A stretch of 64,000 bases of DNA from Sphingopyxis fribergensis. GTDB taxonomy: Bacteria; Pseudomonadota; Alphaproteobacteria; Sphingomonadales; Sphingomonadaceae. The stretch's first letter is position 1, and each line of letters starts with the position of its first letter. The notes beneath the pieces were generated by a model. The model worked only from the letters and a program-made list of their open reading frames with translations. It did no database searches and was not told the origin of the DNA. Below are positions 8,103-16,130 of the stretch, one piece after another. The translations under genes were made by a program, and so were the position numbers. The stretch spans positions 4,316,501-4,380,500 of the forward strand of contig NZ_CP009122.1 in assembly GCF_000803645.1 (NCBI RefSeq), given 5' to 3'.

Positions 8103-10916
8103 TCAGAACACGTAGCTGGCGCGCATCAGGAAGGTGCGGCCCGGCTCCATATAGTCCTTCATATAGGAAGGATTGTCGCCCTTGGTGGTCCAGTATTTCC
8201 AGCCGCCAAGGATATTGGCGACATCGAAATCGACCGCAAACTGATCGGTCAGATGGAAGCGCGAGTGGAAATCGAGGCTCTTGTTGGGACGGACCCATTT
8301 GTCGACCGCATTATCGCGCATATCCTCGATGAACTTGCCGCGATAATTGTAGGACAGCTTCGCCTCGATTCCATATTTCTGGAACGTCAGCGCCGCATTG
8401 TACATCAGGTGCGGTGTGTTGATGAGGCGGATCGGGCGCCCCTTTCGATAGGGCAGACCGGTTTCGGCCTCGCTGTGCTGCACAGTCAGATTGGCCTCGA
8501 TCCCGAAACCGTCGAACGGCTCGGGTAGTCCTTGCAGCGACTTTATGAAATTGAACTCCATGCCATAGACCTTGGCCGTCTCGCCATTCTGTGGCTGGGT
8601 GATCTCGATCGAGCCGTTCGGCGTTGTTGCCGGAACCTCGCTGCCGTTGGTGAAGATGAAATTGCGGATGCGCTTGTAGTAGGCGGTTGCTGAGATGATG
8701 CTTGAGGAATCGGGATAATATTCCGCCGACAAATCGAGGTTCAGCGCCCTTGCCGCCTTGAGGTCAGGATTGCCGCGGCTGATCGCGATGATCTCGCCAG
8801 TGCCAGGTTCGCGGGTGACGCTTTGGCCGGCGGAAATATATCCATATTCAGGCGGGGAATAGCCCGTCCAGATCGCGGCACGCACAGTGGCTTTCGGCGA
8901 GGGGCGCCAGATGGCGTTCACGCTGGGAAGCAGGACAGTATACCCGCGATCGGTCGTGTCGAAACCGCTGTTGGCGCCATCGTCCGACCAGAACACATTA
9001 TGTGTCTCGCGGCGTTCCATGCGGGTGCCGGCGATCACTCTTAGCGTATCGAAATCGAAATTGGCCAGCGCATAGGCAGCGTAGACCTTCTCGGTCGACC
9101 GCTTGTCGTCCGCCAGTTGATCCGTGTCGTCGGGAGCGAAAGGATTGACCTGTTCGGCCGCCCTGATCGCCGCGATCACGGCCTCCCGGCTGAAGACGTC
9201 GCCATAATAATATTGCCCGCCCAGCATACTGGTGACTTCCTTCTCGACCAGCCCCGACTGATCGAGGTTGAGCCCGTCGAGCGGGGTTCCGGCGAAGTCG
9301 CCGTCATATAGCCGGGTGCTGTCATATTTCCGTTTCGACCGCATGAACTTGGCGCCCACCTTCACATGGTCGAGCACACCGCCGACATCATATCGTCCGT
9401 CCAGCCGGAAGGCGATGCGGTTATCGGTCTGCTTGCTGCGCTCATGTGAGGCGCCGTCGAAGAGGAGAAGCGACGAATCCGTTTCGACGGAGCGGGCGAA
9501 GGCGGGCAGCCCCGCCTTGGGAAAGCGGGGATTGCTCGACACCCAGTCAATGCCTGTCGCATTAAGCGGCCAGGCGCATTGATCGCAGCCATAGCTGATC
9601 GAATAGCTGTCGGGATTGCTTCGTTCTCCGCCCGAATAGCTGAGATCATACTCCAGTGACAGCTTGCCCAACTGGCTGCTGCCGCCGGCGTTGACCGTAT
9701 ACAGGGTCTGGTCGAGATTGATCGTTTCGAAATTGCGGGCGAACTGGAACTGTTTCGGATTCCATACGCCAGAGCGGCCGTTCAGCGACCAGTATCCATT
9801 GGTCCCCGTGTCGGCATCGGTGATCCTCCCATCACCGTCGCGATCGACGATCTGCGCGGTGGTATAGCCGTAGATCTTGCCCTTGACCGGATCTTCGCCG
9901 ACGATCATCGCATCGGGCTGAGCAAGGTTGCGGTCCTCGATGTCTACTTGGGTCAGCCGCGCTGTCGGGCGGTTGCGATAATCGGTGAGGTCGTTCGTCC
10001 CGCGTTGCTCCTGCCGTGAATACTGGCCCCGCAGGTAAAGCTGGGTCGCGTCGCCGCGATAGTCGAGGGAGATGTTCCCGCCGTAACGGGTCTGCTTGAG
10101 GCGCCGGTAGTCAAGGTCGATGCCGGGAAGGTGCATATTGCTTTCGTCGATGATCTCTTCGGCGTCCTTGCGCCAGTTATAAGGCTCCCACTCACCATCA
10201 TTCTCGGTCTCCTGGCCATTGCCATGCGACACGCCATAATTGGCGGAAACAAAAATGCCGAAGCGGTCGTCAGCAAAACGGGTGCCAAAGTCGCCCTGGA
10301 TCTGGTAGCTACCGGCCTTCTCACCGGCCTTGTCCGCCTGCTGGTTGATGCCTGCGGCACCGTAAAGGCGGATGATCGTGGAATCCTTGAAATCGAAGGC
10401 GGTCGGCGTCCGGAAATTGATGGTGCCGCCAATCGCATCGCCATCCAGGTCGGGTGTGAGCGTCTTGGTAACGCGGACCTCGGCAAGACCGTTGGGGGGG
10501 AGAACGGTCAGGGATACGTCGCGGCTGTCGGGGTTGGTCTGCGCGACGCGCACGCCATTGATCGACACCGCATTATAGGTGCCCGCGAGCCCGCGTACCG
10601 TGACATATTCCCCCTCACCGGTGTCCTGGTTGACGATCACCGAGAGCCCTGGGATGCGTGCGAGCGAGTCTGCCACATTGGCATCGGGCAACTTGCCCAG
10701 ATCGTCCGCTGATATGACGTCCACGACATTATCCGCGGTTCGTTTGGCGCCGATCGCGGTTTCTGTGCTGAGCCGCTGACCGGTAACGACGATTGTCTCG
10801 CCCGGCGCTGCATCTTCGGCATGGCCGATTGCAGGGACGCAGGCTGCCGCAAGCGCGGCGCAGGACGCGGATAGGTGAAAGGCTGAGCGCACGGCCGACG
10901 GCCTGGTCGATTGCAT
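8103..10916 (-). CDS. TonB-dependent receptor of the phosphonate island
   Basis: A 937-residue outer-membrane receptor. It has a signal peptide ending near GHAEDA, a plug domain (VVDVISADDLGKLPDANVADSLARIPGLSV, VRGLAGTYNAVSINGVRV) and a 22-strand-type barrel ending in an aromatic residue (RASYVF). The plug resembles the TIGR01782 group common in sphingomonads and Caulobacter. A PhnF-like operator lies 86 bp upstream and the regulator gene follows directly, so uptake of a phosphonate or a phosphonate-bearing glycan is a reasonable inference. Substrate is not deducible from sequence. Confidence 0.9.
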   Translation of the reverse strand: MQSTRPSAVRSAFHLSASCAALAAACVPAIGHAEDAAPGETIVVTGQRLSTETAIGAKRTADNVVDVISADDLGKLPDANVADSLARIPGLSVIVNQDTGEGEYVTVRGLAGTYNAVSINGVRVAQTNPDSRDVSLTVLPPNGLAEVRVTKTLTPDLDGDAIGGTINFRTPTAFDFKDSTIIRLYGAAGINQQADKAGEKAGSYQIQGDFGTRFADDRFGIFVSANYGVSHGNGQETENDGEWEPYNWRKDAEEIIDESNMHLPGIDLDYRRLKQTRYGGNISLDYRGDATQLYLRGQYSRQEQRGTNDLTDYRNRPTARLTQVDIEDRNLAQPDAMIVGEDPVKGKIYGYTTAQIVDRDGDGRITDADTGTNGYWSLNGRSGVWNPKQFQFARNFETINLDQTLYTVNAGGSSQLGKLSLEYDLSYSGGERSNPDSYSISYGCDQCAWPLNATGIDWVSSNPRFPKAGLPAFARSVETDSSLLLFDGASHERSKQTDNRIAFRLDGRYDVGGVLDHVKVGAKFMRSKRKYDSTRLYDGDFAGTPLDGLNLDQSGLVEKEVTSMLGGQYYYGDVFSREAVIAAIRAAEQVNPFAPDDTDQLADDKRSTEKVYAAYALANFDFDTLRVIAGTRMERRETHNVFWSDDGANSGFDTTDRGYTVLLPSVNAIWRPSPKATVRAAIWTGYSPPEYGYISAGQSVTREPGTGEIIAISRGNPDLKAARALNLDLSAEYYPDSSSIISATAYYKRIRNFIFTNGSEVPATTPNGSIEITQPQNGETAKVYGMEFNFIKSLQGLPEPFDGFGIEANLTVQHSEAETGLPYRKGRPIRLINTPHLMYNAALTFQKYGIEAKLSYNYRGKFIEDMRDNAVDKWVRPNKSLDFHSRFHLTDQFAVDFDVANILGGWKYWTTKGDNPSYMKDYMEPGRTFLMRASYVF

Positions 10917-10945
10917 GATCGGTTCCCTTGAATAAATCCCTCGAA

Positions 10946-10962
10946 CTGACCGATCGGTTCAG
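10946..10962. promoter_or_regulatory. Palindrome near the receptor start codon
   Basis: CTGACCGATCGGTTCAG is a near-perfect inverted repeat centred on GATC, 29 bp before the receptor start codon. It differs from the four PhnF-like sites, so a second regulator or an mRNA hairpin is possible. Confidence 0.3.
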
Positions 10963-11001
10963 GATCGCCGGCTAAAATCCGAATCACCTTCAAGCGGTCA
11001 A

Positions 11002-11015
11002 CTGGTATAGGCCAG
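11002..11015. promoter_or_regulatory. PhnF-like operator 2 (before TonB receptor-regulator operon)
   Basis: CTGGTATAGGCCAG, 85 bp upstream of the receptor start. It is the copy closest to the known PhnF site TGGTATAGACCA and would give autoregulation of the GntR gene through the receptor operon. Confidence 0.7.
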
Positions 11016-11232
11016 AATGTCATGACACGGTGATTACATATGCTGCGTTTGCGAGAGAAATGCTGAAGCATGTCAGACAGGATGCCGGCCTCAGTTCGCA
11101 CAGCTGCGTGAACAGCATCTGAGAGGGTGCTGGTCTCGGCGGGTACCTCGTGAATCGGCAGTCTGGCGTTCCCTGGCTGGAGCGCTCCGTTCACTATGCG
11201 GGATGGAGGAGCATGCGGCGCGTCCGAACGCG

Positions 11233-11802
11233 CTAGTTGCGCCCGCCCAGTGCTTCGCGCGCGGCGCGATCGCCAATCAGCCGCTCTAGGAGGGGGCGGT
11301 AGGATTCGAGTTCGGAAACCGCCCAGTTCTTGCGCTTTCCGGTGTCATCATAGCGCCGCAACCTGATCGCTTCCTCGAAGAAACGTGCCTGTGCAAAAGC
11401 GCTCGCCTCCGCCGCGGTCATCGGGCCGCCCTGAAGCTGGAGACTGAGTTCCGATGCGCGGCTCAGCGCTGAACGGTAGCCGGGCTCCGACGCACAGAGA
11501 TAGCGCTTCGCCTCGACATGCATCCTGACAGGTTCGGTCACGCTGTCCGGGAAAGCGGTGGCGAGAAAGGCCGCGCCGATGACCTCGTGTCGGGCATCGA
11601 TACCGCGCTGCTCCGCTGCATTTCCGGCATCGTCGATGAACTGCCCGATATCATGCAACAATGCGGCAGCGATCAGCGTATCGGGCGCCCGGTCTTCGCG
11701 CGCGAGTTGGGCGCATTGCAGCGCGTGCTCGAGCTGGGTGATATCCTCGCCATAGGTGAGACGTCCGAATTTATTGATTATATTGAATATTTTATCGATC
11801 AT
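11233..11802 (-). CDS. HD-domain phosphonate oxygenase, PhnZ-like (TIGR03276 type)
   Basis: A 189-residue HD protein. The N-terminal YGEDITQLEHALQCA carries the Tyr and Glu of the PhnZ lid and the first metal-binding His; LLHDIG is the HD pair; HEVIGAAFL and HVEAKRYLC supply further ligands. PhnZ is a mixed-valence diiron enzyme that oxidatively cleaves 1-hydroxy-2-aminoethylphosphonate to glycine and phosphate. Its usual partner, the hydroxylase PhnY, is absent here. I start at MIDKIF, which matches the family's length; the frame is open to 11862. A PhnF-like operator lies 81 bp upstream, so the gene belongs to the phosphonate regulon. Confidence 0.8.
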   Translation of the reverse strand: MIDKIFNIINKFGRLTYGEDITQLEHALQCAQLAREDRAPDTLIAAALLHDIGQFIDDAGNAAEQRGIDARHEVIGAAFLATAFPDSVTEPVRMHVEAKRYLCASEPGYRSALSRASELSLQLQGGPMTAAEASAFAQARFFEEAIRLRRYDDTGKRKNWAVSELESYRPLLERLIGDRAAREALGGRN

Positions 11803-11883
11803 CTGATCCGAGCCCAATCTGGAAGATGTGGAAGCGCTGGCCGACGCAAGGGGCAAATGCACTGGCGCAGACGGACGACTTAT

Positions 11884-11897
11884 TGGACTATACCAAT
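11884..11897. promoter_or_regulatory. PhnF-like operator 3 (before PhnZ-like gene)
   Basis: TTGGACTATACCAA lies within a longer perfect-armed repeat, TTATTGG-N6-CCAATAA (11881-11900). On the minus strand it reads TTGGTATAGTCCAA. It is 81 bp upstream of the HD-domain gene start and matches the other three sites. Confidence 0.65.
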
Positions 11898-11939
11898 AAT
11901 TTCAACCGGAAGCCCTGCGCGAAGTTCGGAACAGATGCG

Positions 11940-13835
11940 CTACTTGGTAATGGTGAAGGTGTCGCGCAAATGGCCATCGGCATCGATCGCTTCGGCCTCA
12001 AGACGGTCCCCCGCGCCGCGCAGCATCAGATAATGATGGTCGCGAAAGGTCTTGCGGTTGAAGCCCGGCTTGGTCGGCTGGAAATCCTCCAGATTTCCGC
12101 CCATGCCTCCGACCTGCACATAAGTGATGCCGTTCGCCATATCGATCTTGCCGCCCCTGATTGGCCAGCTGCGCTCGTAGGTATGGAGGTGACCGACAAT
12201 GACGAGGTTGACTGAGTGCTTCTCGTAGATCGGCTCCAGTTCCGCCGTCACCACCGGATCGCCGCCGTGCGACACGCCTGTCCAGCTATCGCCGTAATCG
12301 TCCTCGTCGGTGGACCTCAGCGCATGATGATGCATGGCGATCTTCCATTTCGCGGTCGACGAAGCGAGCGCCTGATCCAGCCAGGCCCTCTGCCGCGCGC
12401 GGAAGCCAGGCTCGCGCTTTTCGCGATCTTCGAGATTGCTGTCGATGACGAAAATTTCGGCGTCACCGTAGCGGATATTGAAGAACGCCTCGTCGCCGGG
12501 CTGGCGGTGATAGTGGCGGAACCAGTGCAGTTCGCTCTCACCGTTTCCGGGTGCCGCTATCACCGGAACCCGGCCGAACAGCGGCCCCATGCCGGCGAAA
12601 TACTCATGCGTCCATTCAAAGCGGCGCTCGAGCGAACCGCCATCGGTGAGATCGCCGGCAAGTAGCAGGACATTGGGGCGCTCTTCCCAGATGAGCGCGC
12701 TCATCCGTCGGTTGATATGGGTGCGTGCTTCGGTGTCGGCGCTGATCGCCATGGTGAAGGGGACTCCCGGCGGCGGCGCGGTCCGGAATGACAGAAGACC
12801 GGATCGCACTTCGTTGCCTTGCGTGTCCACCCCTGTCACACGGTAGAAATACGGCGTATCGACCTTCAACCCGTCAAGGCGTAGTCCGCCGATCCGCTTG
12901 CCATCGCGCGGGATCTGGCGCGATTGCAGTGCATCGGCCGTCTCCCCCCACTCAACGGTGGTTGCGACCGGACGGTTGGTTTCCCAGGAAAGCTCGATAG
13001 ACGTGGTCGTCGGCGTATTGAGATAAGGGGGCTGAGTGAAATGGAGCGCCTTGTCGGTCAGCCAGCCTTCCTCGACGAGCCGTGCGCGGCGATCGAACGC
13101 GGCCTTGACCTCCGCCGCACTAAGCGCGCGACCGTAAATGGCCGCAGCCTTGACCAGATCGTCCAGGCGCATGAAGCGCTCCGCCTCGAAGAAGCCGCTC
13201 AGTTGCAACGAGGCGTCGGAAACTGCGTTGGCGGGAAGCTCCGCCTGCCCCTTGACGACTCCGTCCACATAAAGCGTCCAGCGCGCGCCGTCTCGCACGC
13301 CCACGAGGTGATGCCAGCGGCGCTTGTATCCCTCGCCGGTCTCCGCCTTCAGCAACGGCGCACCGTCCGCACGTACCGGGCCAAACAACGCCTCGCCCGA
13401 GATATAGCCAAGGGCCCAGTCGGGACGCGGCTGGCCGCTGTCGATCAGCGCGCCGATGCGCTGATTGACGTGGTCGAGCAGCCAGAGTTCCACCGTGAAG
13501 GCTTCTCCGCGCGGTTCGGCGTCCAGTACTCGGCGTTCCGTCGCCCGCATGCCGGAAAGAACGGGCATTGTGCGTTCCGTCGAGATCAAGGGTAAAGGCG
13601 GTGTTTCTCGCTTCGGCGCCGGGTCAGCTCGCCGCGGCAAGGCATTGTCAAGTTCGAAGGTCCATTCGGCCAAAGGTCGAAGCGCGGCAGCAACTGGCGC
13701 AGGCTGGTCACTGGCTTCGGCATGGCTGACGGGCAGCACTGAGCCGAGGAGCGCCACAGTTGCGGCGATCATTCTGGAAAACCGGGCCTTGCTTCCGCTT
13801 TCCCGGTTCGCTCCGAATGTGGCAACACCCGCCAT
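11940..13835 (-). CDS. Secreted purple-acid-phosphatase-like metallophosphoesterase with LamG-like domain
   Basis: A 631-residue protein with a signal peptide (cut near SHAEA). A concanavalin/LamG-like domain occupies about residues 50-260, a fibronectin-III-like PAP N-domain follows (SIELSWETNRPVATTVEWG), and the C-terminal half is a metallophosphoesterase. Metal-site blocks are SADTEA, LLAGDLTDGG, APGNGES, IAMHHHA and VGHLHTYERSWP. The usual GNHE block reads GNGE, so a conserved His is replaced by Gly. A PhnF-like operator ends at 13869, 21 bp before the start, so it is regulated with the phosphonate genes. It probably releases phosphate or a phosphonate from an ester in the periplasm; the substrate is unknown. 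Confidence 0.82.
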   Translation of the reverse strand: MAGVATFGANRESGSKARFSRMIAATVALLGSVLPVSHAEASDQPAPVAAALRPLAEWTFELDNALPRRADPAPKRETPPLPLISTERTMPVLSGMRATERRVLDAEPRGEAFTVELWLLDHVNQRIGALIDSGQPRPDWALGYISGEALFGPVRADGAPLLKAETGEGYKRRWHHLVGVRDGARWTLYVDGVVKGQAELPANAVSDASLQLSGFFEAERFMRLDDLVKAAAIYGRALSAAEVKAAFDRRARLVEEGWLTDKALHFTQPPYLNTPTTTSIELSWETNRPVATTVEWGETADALQSRQIPRDGKRIGGLRLDGLKVDTPYFYRVTGVDTQGNEVRSGLLSFRTAPPPGVPFTMAISADTEARTHINRRMSALIWEERPNVLLLAGDLTDGGSLERRFEWTHEYFAGMGPLFGRVPVIAAPGNGESELHWFRHYHRQPGDEAFFNIRYGDAEIFVIDSNLEDREKREPGFRARQRAWLDQALASSTAKWKIAMHHHALRSTDEDDYGDSWTGVSHGGDPVVTAELEPIYEKHSVNLVIVGHLHTYERSWPIRGGKIDMANGITYVQVGGMGGNLEDFQPTKPGFNRKTFRDHHYLMLRGAGDRLEAEAIDADGHLRDTFTITK

Positions 13836-13855
13836 AGGTCAATCTCCAATCAATT

Positions 13856-13869
13856 CTGGACTAGACCAG
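13856..13869. promoter_or_regulatory. PhnF-like operator 4 (before metallophosphoesterase gene)
   Basis: CTGGACTAGACCAG, on the minus strand CTGGTCTAGTCCAG, 20 bp from the start codon. It is a full inverted repeat and aligns with sites 1-3. Confidence 0.68.
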
Positions 13870-14029
13870 TATCCGGAATCGGGGACAATTTCATGACATC
13901 GTGCGCTGCCCATCTATTGCGACGAGAGCCTGCGGCCTTTCCTGTGCTTACTGGCAGCCGGCGCAAAAAATGCAGCCTTGCGTACAGAGCCCGGTCGGAT
14001 GGTGGAGATCACCGGCGCGCAATGGGTCG

Positions 14030-14593
14030 ATGTTTGCCAGTAACAGGCCTGAGCGTGGCCTTCCTGGCGATCCGGGTGACATGCAGAGCCGGTACATCGA
14101 GGCTGCGGTGAACGGCGTCCTCATCGCCGGCCTCTATCTGCCGAACGGCAACCCGCGTCCCGGCCCGAAGTTCGACTACAAGCTGCGCTGGTTTGACCGG
14201 CTGCAGGCGCATCTGGCGTCGCTGATCGATCTCGAAGCCCCGGTGATCGTGGCGGGAGACTTCAACGTGATGCCCACGGATATCGATGTCTATGCCCCGG
14301 AACGATGGCGAGAGGATGCGCTCTTCGCATCCGAGGTCAGGAAAGCCTGGCAGCGGCTGCTGGATCAGGGCTGGACAGATGCGATCCGCCTCCTGCATCC
14401 GACCGAAACAATCTACACCTTCTGGAAATATTGGCGCCGCTCATTCGAGCGCAACGCTGGCCTCCGGATCGGCCATTTCCTGTTCAACCCTCCAGCGCTG
14501 GATCGGCTTCTCGCGGGGGAGGTCGACACCCGCCCGCGCGGTTGGGATAAGACCAGCGACCATGCACCGGTGTGGATTGAGTTCGGCGATTGA
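14030..14593 (+). pseudogene. xthA: Exodeoxyribonuclease III remnant, N-terminus missing
   Basis: From NRPERGLPGD on, the frame matches the exonuclease III family: QSRYIEAAV, LYLPNGNP, FDYKLRWFDRL, VIVAGDFNVMPTD (the GDxN catalytic pair), and the C-terminal SDHAPVWIE. The first ~90 residues with the WNVNS and LQE metal-binding segments are absent; the sequence before 14030 is unrelated. Full-length members have about 260 residues. It is therefore most likely a broken gene carried in the island. Confidence 0.75.
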
Positions 14594-14664
14594 GAGTTTT
14601 GTGAAGGATGGAGATTGCTGCGGGATCGCCCGGACGGTCGGGAGCGTCAGGCGCCATCGGCCCC

Positions 14665-15147
14665 TCAACCCACGCAACATCCAAGCGTCGCGCTGTCGTT
14701 GGTGGCGACCGGCGCCGGCGCCATTGCACCGCGATGCTGCGACGGCGCGGCGGGGCCGAACGTGAGGCGCAGCATGATCCGGGTGGAGCGGAGCGCGACG
14801 CGCATGGCGGACGCAAGTCCGGGATTACGGCTGACGTCGAGCAGCGCCGCGTCGCAGCTGTTCGATTCGTGCAGAAGATTGAGCAGGCGGTGCTCGTCGA
14901 CCGACAGGCCGTTACGCGCCGAACTGCCATCACGGACACGGAAGCGGCGTCCCGAACAGGCTTCGTAGAGCCCCAGCACGCTGTCGATGACAGGCGCGAG
15001 GATGCCGCAATGACAGGTGTCGAGAACGCGATAGAGAGCCGGTTGGACCGACTGGCGATTATCGCGGGCGTGGCGCCATGCGCGCGCCGCATCGAGAAAC
15101 ATCGAATCGACCGCCCCATGTGTGGGCGGGATGAAAGCACAGGTCAC
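14665..15147 (-). CDS. Hypothetical protein, sphingomonad-type
   Basis: 160 residues with a plausible GTG start preceded by a strong GGAGGA ribosome site. The N-terminal half has the segment MFLDAARAWRHARD and a middle segment LSVDEHRLLNLLHES; three cysteines lie before it. No known catalytic motif, membrane segment or signal peptide is seen. Proteins of this look occur in sphingomonads without assigned function. It reads in the same direction as the TauE-like gene upstream of it, 136 bp away. Confidence 0.6.
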   Translation of the reverse strand: MTCAFIPPTHGAVDSMFLDAARAWRHARDNRQSVQPALYRVLDTCHCGILAPVIDSVLGLYEACSGRRFRVRDGSSARNGLSVDEHRLLNLLHESNSCDAALLDVSRNPGLASAMRVALRSTRIMLRLTFGPAAPSQHRGAMAPAPVATNDSATLGCCVG

Positions 15148-15283
15148 AGGCCATCCTCCGTTTCCCCCTCATGTTTTGACGTGAGGATCGCATAGGCTGG
15201 CATTGTGGCGTCCGGAAGACAGCGGCGATGATGCGACCGGCTTTCGCGGTGGAGATGTTGGGTGCTCGGGACTGCGCGTCCGG

Positions 15284-16030
15284 CTAGAGGAACGGCCGTG
15301 CCGCCATCTCCAGCCCGAGCAGCAGCAGGCAGATCAGAAATCCACGGCGGAACGCGGCCGGGCTGATCCGCGAGCGGACGGCTTGGCCCGCGGCCATGCC
15401 CGCGAGCGCCGGCAGGATGGCGAGCCCCGACAGGGCAAGGTCGCCGAGCGGCAGCGCGCCGCGCCAGACGAGGGCCAGCCCCAGGGCGACGGTCGATACG
15501 GTGAACGACAGGCCGAGCGCCTGCACCAGATCGTCCTTTTCGAGGCCGAGCGACTGGAGATAGGGTACGGCCGGAATGACGAACACGCCGGTGCCGCCCG
15601 CCACCGCGCCGGTGGCCCCGCCGATCAGCGGCGACAGCCATGGCTCCAATCGCGCCGGTACGCGGAACGGCCGCGCCAGCAGGGTGTAGGCGGCATAGAG
15701 CATAAGCGCCGCGCCCAGCATCGCCGTCGTGAGCGCCGTGTCGCCACTCGTCAGTAATGCGGAGCCGGCGAGCGTGCCGACGACGATCGCGGCCATCATT
15801 GGCCAGAGGCGCCGCGCGATCGGCCGCAGGCTCGGCCCGGCGACAAGCTGCCAGACATTGGTGACGAAGGAAGGCGCGAGCAGTAGCGCGGCCGCCGCGA
15901 GCGGTGACAGTAGCGCGCCCAGCACGCCCATGGCGACGGTGGGCAGGCCCATGCCGGTGACGCCCTTCACGATACCGGCGACGAAGAAGGTCGCGGTGAT
16001 GGCGGCGATGAGGGGGATGGAAAGGTCCAT
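15284..16030 (-). CDS. TauE/SafE family sulfite/sulfonate exporter-like membrane protein
   Basis: About 248 residues with eight hydrophobic segments, beginning with FVAGIVKGVTGMGLPTVAMG and repeated as GGATGAVAGGTGVFVIPAVPYLQ. The two half-repeats are the hallmark of the TauE/SafE family, which moves sulfonates, sulfite or other small anions across the inner membrane. The start may instead be the ATG at 16039. A LysR regulator gene is divergently transcribed 100 bp away and probably controls it. In this island a link to phosphonate or sulfonate export is possible but unproven. Confidence 0.82.
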   Translation of the reverse strand: MDLSIPLIAAITATFFVAGIVKGVTGMGLPTVAMGVLGALLSPLAAAALLLAPSFVTNVWQLVAGPSLRPIARRLWPMMAAIVVGTLAGSALLTSGDTALTTAMLGAALMLYAAYTLLARPFRVPARLEPWLSPLIGGATGAVAGGTGVFVIPAVPYLQSLGLEKDDLVQALGLSFTVSTVALGLALVWRGALPLGDLALSGLAILPALAGMAAGQAVRSRISPAAFRRGFLICLLLLGLEMAARPFL

Positions 16031-16130
16031 CCCCCTCATCTGGCTGCGGCGCGCGTCGGGACACAATGCGGATTTGCCAGCGCCAGGATTCGGATGACCC
16101 GAAGGCTGGAGATGAGTTAGAAGGCAGGCC

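Larger units (their letters stand above)
10917..11232. other. Intergenic region upstream of the receptor gene
   Basis: About 316 bases without a gene. It holds the promoter side of the receptor gene, with the 10946-10962 palindrome and the PhnF-like operator at 11002-11015. The remainder, toward the end of the HD-domain gene, shows no clear structure. Confidence 0.4.
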
